A DNA stretch of 5,568 nucleotides from NCBI GenBank assembly GCA_002424495.1, contig DIKH01000213.1:1-5568 (forward strand), in the 5' to 3' direction. Below, piece by piece: positions 5,480 to 5,568 of this stretch. Positions within the stretch are counted from its first letter, which is position 1. Every line of letters begins with the position of its first letter. The notes beneath the pieces were generated by a model. That model was not told where the DNA came from. It worked only from the letters and a program-made list of their open reading frames with translations, and did not search any database. This DNA is from Desulfobacteraceae bacterium UBA5623. Lineage in GTDB: Bacteria; Desulfobacterota; DSM-4660; Desulfatiglandales; Desulfatiglandaceae. A program made the translations under genes and the position numbers.

Positions 5480-5568
5480 CCGCCACAAAGGCGCCTCTGA
5501 GTTCCGCGTGAATGGGGCGATGCATAGTCAGATATTTTTGCAACGCATCTATGATCCGTTCTGACCGG
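5475..5568 (-). CDS. Possible 3' end of a gene entering from beyond the window
   Basis: One minus-strand frame is open from the window edge to TAA at 5475-5477 and gives 30 residues ending RGAFVAV, with a plausible amphipathic stretch IIDALQKYL. A second frame is also open to 5470, so openness alone proves little. I do not recognise the product. Confidence 0.2.
   Translation of the reverse strand, partial: RSERIIDALQKYLTMHRPIHAELRGAFVAV

Larger units (their letters stand above)
5297..5568. other. Leader-like region upstream of acfC, no confident gene
   Basis: These 272 bases lie ahead of the full-length acfC gene. On the minus strand they hold the acfC Shine-Dalgarno sequence (5301-5307), a small hairpin TGCTG-CCTAG-CAGCA (5331-5345), a TATAAA box (about 5351-5356), the 12-bp palindrome AGGATATATCCT (5384-5395), the 8-bp palindrome AAGGCCTT (5375-5382), a strong AAGGAGGTGA (5418-5427) and a perfect TATAAT (5474-5479). 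No RNA gene or known riboswitch is recognised. Confidence 0.5.

Noticed and set aside
1..5568. tRNA, rRNA, CRISPR or transposase genes
   Set aside because: No cloverleaf, spaced direct-repeat array, rRNA signature or transposase motif was seen on either strand.

Overview
The window is a compact block in which every supported gene lies on the minus strand, so transcription runs from high to low coordinates. In that order the genes are: a full-length AcfC-type periplasmic substrate-binding protein (5296-4487), a six-segment K+-channel-like membrane protein (4298-3630), an exported DsrE-fold protein (3609-3058), a large secreted multiheme c-type cytochrome (3023-1131), a cytoplasmic DsrE-family protein (1113-757) and a second, C-terminally shortened AcfC-type protein (689-21). 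The last four are closely spaced (gaps of 20, 34, 17 and 67 bp counted from the channel onward), and most carry a clear Shine-Dalgarno sequence, so they look like one operon.

The organism is probably a Gram-negative, anaerobic or facultative bacterium of the sulfur cycle. The evidence is Sec-type signal peptides, a periplasmic multiheme cytochrome and sulfur-trafficking DsrE folds. Style suggests Desulfobacterota, Nitrospirota or a gammaproteobacterium, but there is no marker gene and I do not assign a lineage. Composition is uneven. In samples I counted by hand, GC is about 45% in the shortened acfC, about 50% in the cytochrome gene, about 59% in the channel and about 54% in the full-length acfC. 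The right part may therefore have a different history from the left.

Region by region. Positions 1-1113 hold the shortened AcfC protein and the cytoplasmic DsrE protein. Positions 1131-3609 hold the cytochrome, with nine CXXCH motifs plus one CX8CH motif, and its exported DsrE partner. Positions 3630-4310 hold the channel. Positions 4311-4486 are non-coding and contain an integron attC-like inverted repeat with 7-bp GCCTAAC/GTTAGGC ends, overlapped by a competing 11-bp inverted repeat. Positions 4487-5296 hold the intact AcfC protein. Positions 5297-5568 are a leader-like region with a possible -10 box, a strong isolated Shine-Dalgarno sequence, a very short ORF and perhaps the tail of another gene.

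Inferred joint function: AcfC-type proteins may capture a small anion in the periplasm, and the multiheme cytochrome may carry out or feed electrons to a redox reaction on a sulfur (or similar) compound. The exported and cytoplasmic DsrE proteins, each with one conserved-position cysteine, may hold or hand over sulfur on the two sides of the membrane. The combination, especially a signal-peptide-bearing DsrE protein next to a cytochrome with an atypical haem-attachment motif, is the best candidate here for an undescribed system. The substrate cannot be read from the sequence.
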